This document shows, piece by piece, positions 51,270 to 54,242 of a stretch of DNA of 54,242 bases (position 1 is the first letter of the stretch; each line of letters begins with the position of its first letter). Source of the DNA: DATELY01 sp035276085 (GTDB taxonomy: Bacteria > Pseudomonadota > Gammaproteobacteria > Steroidobacterales > Steroidobacteraceae). The position numbers and the translations under genes were made by a program. Location of the stretch: positions 1 through 54,242 of the forward strand of contig DATELY010000252.1 in NCBI GenBank assembly GCA_035276085.1, given 5' to 3'. The notes beneath the pieces are model-generated. The model was not told the DNA's origin. It made no database searches and worked only from the letters and a program-made list of their open reading frames with translations.

Positions 51270-52292
51270 ATGAAAGAGTGCCTGCGTCAGTCGATCGGAC
51301 CGTTTGCATTGCTGTGTGTCGCTCTGTTGAGCGCGTGCAGCCGCGGTGGCTCGGACGGGCAGCAGCCCGCCGTTCAAGTCATCAAGATCGATGGCTCCAG
51401 CACCGTGTTCCCGATTGCCGAAGCCGTCGCGGAAGAATTCATGGCATCGGGCACGCGTGTGCGTGTCACCGTCGGGTTGTCCGGTACGGGCGGGGGTTTC
51501 AAGAAGCTGTGCCGCGGCGAGATCGACCTCTCCAATGCGTCGCGTCCGATACTCACCGAGGAAATGGAGAAGTGCCGCGCCGCGGGCGTGCAGTACATCG
51601 AGCTGCCCGTTGCGTTCGACGCCATCACCGTTGTCGTGAATCCCCACAATGACTGGGTGAAGAGCCTGACGCTCGCGGACTTGAAGAAGATGTGGGAGCC
51701 TGCGGCACAAGGCGTCATCAAGCGCTGGAATCAGGTTCGTCCCGAATGGCCCGACGCACCGCTCATGCTGTTCGGACCGGGCGCGGACTCAGGCACGTTC
51801 GACTACTTCACTGAAGCAATTACGGGCAAAGCCAAGTCGAGCCGCGGCGACTACACGGCCAGCGAAGACGACAACGTGCTGGTGCAAGGCGTCGAGAACA
51901 ACAAGAACGCACTCGGCTACTTCGGGTTTGCCTATTACGGCGCCCACAAAGACCGCATGCGCGCCGTGGCGATCGAGCAAGCGGGTGGCAACGCCGTCGT
52001 CCCCACGAGCGCAGCGGTGTTGAACGGCCAATACCAACCGCTGTCGCGGCCGCTCTTCATCTACGTGAGCGCCGCAGCCGCACAGCGACCCGAGGTGAAG
52101 CAGTTCATCGAGTTCTACCTGGGCCGGGGCGGCAAGCTGGCGCATGAGGTCGGTTTCATTCCGCTACCGGAGGCCGCTACGCAACAAGCGCGCGCGCACT
52201 TCGCAGAGGGTCGGCTGGGCACCGTGTTCGGTGGCGTGCCGGAAGTCGGCGTGACGATCGAAAGCTTGCTCGCGCGCGAGGCGAAGTTGTAA
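51270..52292 (+). CDS. PstS-like phosphate-binding lipoprotein
   Basis: A 340-residue substrate-binding protein with lipobox LLSAC (ALLCVALLSACSRGGS). The phosphate-site motifs are IDGSSTVFPIAEAVAEEF, LSGTGGGFKKLCRGEIDLSN and FGPGADSGTFDYFTEAITGK. It resembles the SphX/PstS-2 group. The ATG at 51270 is preceded by GGAGATCCCG. No pstCAB or pho regulator is adjacent and no Pho box (CTGTCAT-like) is seen upstream, so it may be an accessory or scavenging component. Confidence 0.88.
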   Translation: MKECLRQSIGPFALLCVALLSACSRGGSDGQQPAVQVIKIDGSSTVFPIAEAVAEEFMASGTRVRVTVGLSGTGGGFKKLCRGEIDLSNASRPILTEEMEKCRAAGVQYIELPVAFDAITVVVNPHNDWVKSLTLADLKKMWEPAAQGVIKRWNQVRPEWPDAPLMLFGPGADSGTFDYFTEAITGKAKSSRGDYTASEDDNVLVQGVENNKNALGYFGFAYYGAHKDRMRAVAIEQAGGNAVVPTSAAVLNGQYQPLSRPLFIYVSAAAAQRPEVKQFIEFYLGRGGKLAHEVGFIPLPEAATQQARAHFAEGRLGTVFGGVPEVGVTIESLLAREAKL

Positions 52293-52340
52293 ACCCTGCG
52301 CGACGCGGAATGTCTTCATGAGGTGCGCTGGTGTAGCAAG

Positions 52341-52363
52341 CACGCGGACACGTTGCCCGCGTG
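52341..52363 (+). terminator. Probable terminator after the PstS-like gene
   Basis: CACGCGG and CCGCGTG make a seven-base stem with a nine-base loop followed by TTTG, about 50 bases after the stop. A half unit of repeat family C follows at 52370-52411. Confidence 0.45.
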
Positions 52364-52409
52364 TTTGCCCCATCCCATCCCAACCCGCTGCGCAGGGGAG
52401 GGAGTCCGA

Positions 52410-53270
52410 TCAATGTGTGCGCATTTCCGCCGCCGGTGCGAGTTCCGGCGAGCGGTTCGCGTCGGGATTCAGCGTGTTCTTGGCCGCCTGCGTCAGCTCT
52501 TCATCGACGTTCTTGTCCTGGTCGGCGAAGCTGGCAAAGCGACCCGCCTCCTCGGTCCGGCCGAGCGCCTTGGCATAGGCGGCGATCGTTCCGTAGCCCG
52601 CGATCTTGTAGTGGATGATGCGTTGGAGCGAGGCCGCGAGCGCCGCATCGCGAACGTTGGGAGCGGCAATCTGAGCCATCTTGTGCGCCTCGCCGATCAG
52701 TGCGCGCATGGCCTGATCGGGATGCGCCCGCGACGGAGCGCCAATACTCGTCAGCACGCCTTCGAGCTCCAGCACCCGTGCGCGCAGCTCATTCGCGTAA
52801 CCCGACAGGCGGGTGGCGATCTCGGAGTGCACGACCATTCCGGCGAGCTTATCCACCAGCGCTCGCATCTGCTGCTCGGCACTGTGTAGTTCCTGTAACT
52901 CGATCGCGTACAGCGTGTGCATATTGTCGATGCTCTGCGTCGTCGCACCGAGCACGCGCCGACCCAGCTGGCCGATCGCGCCCGAGGAGCGCAGCTGACC
53001 GACACCCTGCCGCGTGCGCTGCCATTGCTCCTGCAGTCCTTCGCGCAACGGCCTGTTCTCGCTCAAGGCGGCTTTCATGGCGCAATAACCGGTGGCACCG
53101 CGGCTGATCAACGATGCGCCCGCGGTACTGAGCAACAGCCGCCTCAGTAGATTGCCACGCCGTGTCGCGGCCAACGTCAGTCCAACGCCCGCGGCGAGGG
53201 ATAACCAGCGCTCGGCGCCCGTGACGTTGCCCGTTTCAGTTTGGAATGAGGATTGACGGTCCAGAGTCAT
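52410..53270 (-). CDS. DUF2892-ferritin-like (DUF892/YciF-type) fusion protein
   Basis: A 286-residue protein. Residues ~15-70 resemble the DUF2892/YgaP membrane segment (VTGAERWLSLAAGVGLTLAA, LLLSTAGASLISRGATGYCA). Residues ~112-275 are a YciE/YciF-type ferritin-like four-helix bundle (NMHTLYAIELQELHSAEQQM, AMRALIGEAHKMAQIAAPNV, HYKIAGYGTIAAYAKALGRT) with carboxylate and His candidates for a di-metal site. These domains usually occur as separate stress proteins. Here they share one chain, placing the ferritin-like part at the membrane. Start ATG at 53270. Confidence 0.8.
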   Translation of the reverse strand: MTLDRQSSFQTETGNVTGAERWLSLAAGVGLTLAATRRGNLLRRLLLSTAGASLISRGATGYCAMKAALSENRPLREGLQEQWQRTRQGVGQLRSSGAIGQLGRRVLGATTQSIDNMHTLYAIELQELHSAEQQMRALVDKLAGMVVHSEIATRLSGYANELRARVLELEGVLTSIGAPSRAHPDQAMRALIGEAHKMAQIAAPNVRDAALAASLQRIIHYKIAGYGTIAAYAKALGRTEEAGRFASFADQDKNVDEELTQAAKNTLNPDANRSPELAPAAEMRTH

Positions 53271-53348
53271 GGGACACCTCCATCACGCAAGCCGTGGGGA
53301 CTAACCCTAATCCATGGCTGTGACGGAGGTTCCCCCCAAAGCGGCATG

Positions 53349-53633
53349 TCACATCGGCAGTCGCACCGCTCCCAGATACAGCGCGATCAGCAGGGCGCAG
53401 ATACCCACCACCCAGCCCTCGGCGACGAGGCGCATCGGCAGCGGCGCACCGCGCAACTCCATGAACTCCAGGATCACGAAGCGCACCTTCACCAGCGCCA
53501 ACACGATGATCGCAATCCCCGCCTGCGTCACCTCCTCGAACGGAAAGCCGTGACCCATCTCCCAGGAGGCCGCCGTGGCCACCACCAGCACGATCCACAC
53601 GGCCGTGATGCGGCTCTTCAGTAACGCTGCCAT
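53349..53633 (-). CDS. Cytochrome c oxidase subunit IV family / NorF-like membrane protein
   Basis: A 94-residue protein with three hydrophobic helices (ITAVWIVLVVATAASWEMGH, AGIAIIVLALVKVRFVILEF, VVGICALLIALYLGAVRL), the pattern of the prokaryotic COX4 family. It lies one base after the subunit III-like gene, so the two form one unit. NorF of nitric oxide reductase clusters has similar size and topology; I cannot separate the two from sequence alone. Confidence 0.82.
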   Translation of the reverse strand: MAALLKSRITAVWIVLVVATAASWEMGHGFPFEEVTQAGIAIIVLALVKVRFVILEFMELRGAPLPMRLVAEGWVVGICALLIALYLGAVRLPM

Positions 53634-53634
53634 C

Positions 53635-54240
53635 TCACTTCACCAGGTAGATCAGCGCAAAGAGCACGATCCACAGCAGATCCACCAGGTGCCAGAAGCT
53701 CGCACCGCTCTCCAGATTGCGAATCCGCGTCGCATCGAACTGTCCCGACCACGACATGCGCGTCAGGAACGCCAGCACCGCCATGCCGATCAGCACGTGC
53801 ACGAAGTGAATCCCCGTGAACATGTAGTAGTACATGAAGAAGTTGTTGGTCGTGAGCGTGATGCCCGCGCTGATCTTCTCGCCGTACTCCAGCACCTTCA
53901 CGATCGCAAAGCCCGCACCGCACGCCATGGCGAGCAGCAAGCAGATCGGCGTCACCTTCCCCAGCCGGTGACGCGCTGCGTGCACGGCACTGGCCACGAA
54001 CCAGGAGCTCGTCAGCATGAAGAAGGTGTTGATGGCGCCGAAGGTCTGATTCAGGTGCGTCTGCGAGCGGGTGAACAGGTCCACCTCCAGCCCGCGGTAA
54101 TACAGAAAGGTCACGAAGAACAACGAGAAGACGATGAGGTCTCCGACGATGAACATCCACACGCCGAGCTCACCCGGTACGTGACCGACGGCGTTGTCCC
54201 GACTCATCCGCGATTCGATGGCGATTTCACTTTCACTCAT
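53635..54240 (-). CDS. Haem-copper oxidase subunit III / NorE-like protein
   Basis: A 201-residue protein with five predicted TM helices. HVPGELGVWMFIVGDLIVFS, QTFGAINTFFMLTSSWFVAS and FTGIHFVHVLIGMAVLAFLT are subunit III signatures, and ASFWHLVDLLWIVLFALIYL is its last helix. The PGELGVWMFIxGD start and five-helix size resemble NorE and CyoC more than seven-helix CoxC. The catalytic subunit would lie beyond the window. The ATG at 54240 is two bases from the window end, so an earlier start cannot be excluded. Confidence 0.87.
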   Translation of the reverse strand: MSESEIAIESRMSRDNAVGHVPGELGVWMFIVGDLIVFSLFFVTFLYYRGLEVDLFTRSQTHLNQTFGAINTFFMLTSSWFVASAVHAARHRLGKVTPICLLLAMACGAGFAIVKVLEYGEKISAGITLTTNNFFMYYYMFTGIHFVHVLIGMAVLAFLTRMSWSGQFDATRIRNLESGASFWHLVDLLWIVLFALIYLVK

Positions 54241-54242
54241 GA

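Noticed and set aside
49908..51270. HipA-like kinase as a classical hipBA toxin-antitoxin locus
   Set aside because: No HipB-type helix-turn-helix gene is adjacent and the kinase lacks the HipA N-terminal subdomain.

Overview
This 54-kb window is a GC-rich (roughly 60%+) stretch of chromosome from a motile Gram-negative bacterium. The flgBCDEF/flgA/flgMN arrangement with sigma54- and sigma28-type promoters, the UrcA, DUF4136 and FadL envelope proteins, an EmrAB-NodT pump and several lineage-type intergenic palindromes fit a gammaproteobacterium near the Steroidobacteraceae/Xanthomonadales. That placement is an inference, not a database result. I see no rRNA, tRNA, CRISPR array, intact insertion sequence or prophage.

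Layout. 1-6095: flagellar rod/hook genes flgB-C-D-E-F on the minus strand behind a near-perfect sigma54 promoter, with flgA divergent and flgM-flgN behind a sigma28-like promoter. 6140-8545: small accessory genes on the minus strand (SMR efflux, three metabolite/zinc-fold proteins, KTSC, an orphan BrnA-type antitoxin). 8587-14866: SelO AMPylase, RecQ, a secreted Ser/Thr/Pro-rich protein, a GST, and an EamA transporter with a histidine-rich tail. 15048-19571: a lodA-lodB-like pair in which the quinoprotein oxidase is fused to a von Willebrand A domain. 20189-26295: acyl-CoA dehydrogenase, a VOC protein, a decayed response-regulator fragment, a CC_3452-type secreted protein, a FucP-like transporter, a group-D flavin monooxygenase-like protein and a PPOX-fold protein. 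26432-32337: lytic transglycosylase, EF-hand protein, DUF4136 lipoprotein, FadL porin, aldo/keto reductase. 32414-38878: a minus-strand HDOD protein, PLD/cardiolipin synthase and giant beta-propeller-KAP NTPase. 39017-43636: a translationally coupled marR-nodT-emrA-emrB operon with a clear operator. 43754-47538: tandem YjbR protein, then histidine kinase, response regulator and fatty acid desaturase. 47909-54240: small secreted proteins, an esterase lipoprotein, a HipA-like kinase with DUF3037, a PstS-like lipoprotein, a DUF2892/ferritin-like fusion and a cytochrome oxidase subunit IV/III pair that reaches the window edge.

Three families of intergenic palindromes recur. Family A has arms built of short tandem repeats around a GGCCAGAA-like core. 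Family B is a ~150-bp MITE-like element with terminal inverted repeats. Family C is the CCCCACCC/GCTGCGCAG hairpin. Every intergenic gap of the flgBCDEF operon holds one of them. The most unusual protein architectures are the propeller-KAP NTPase next to PLD and HDOD genes, and the LodA-VWA fusion.
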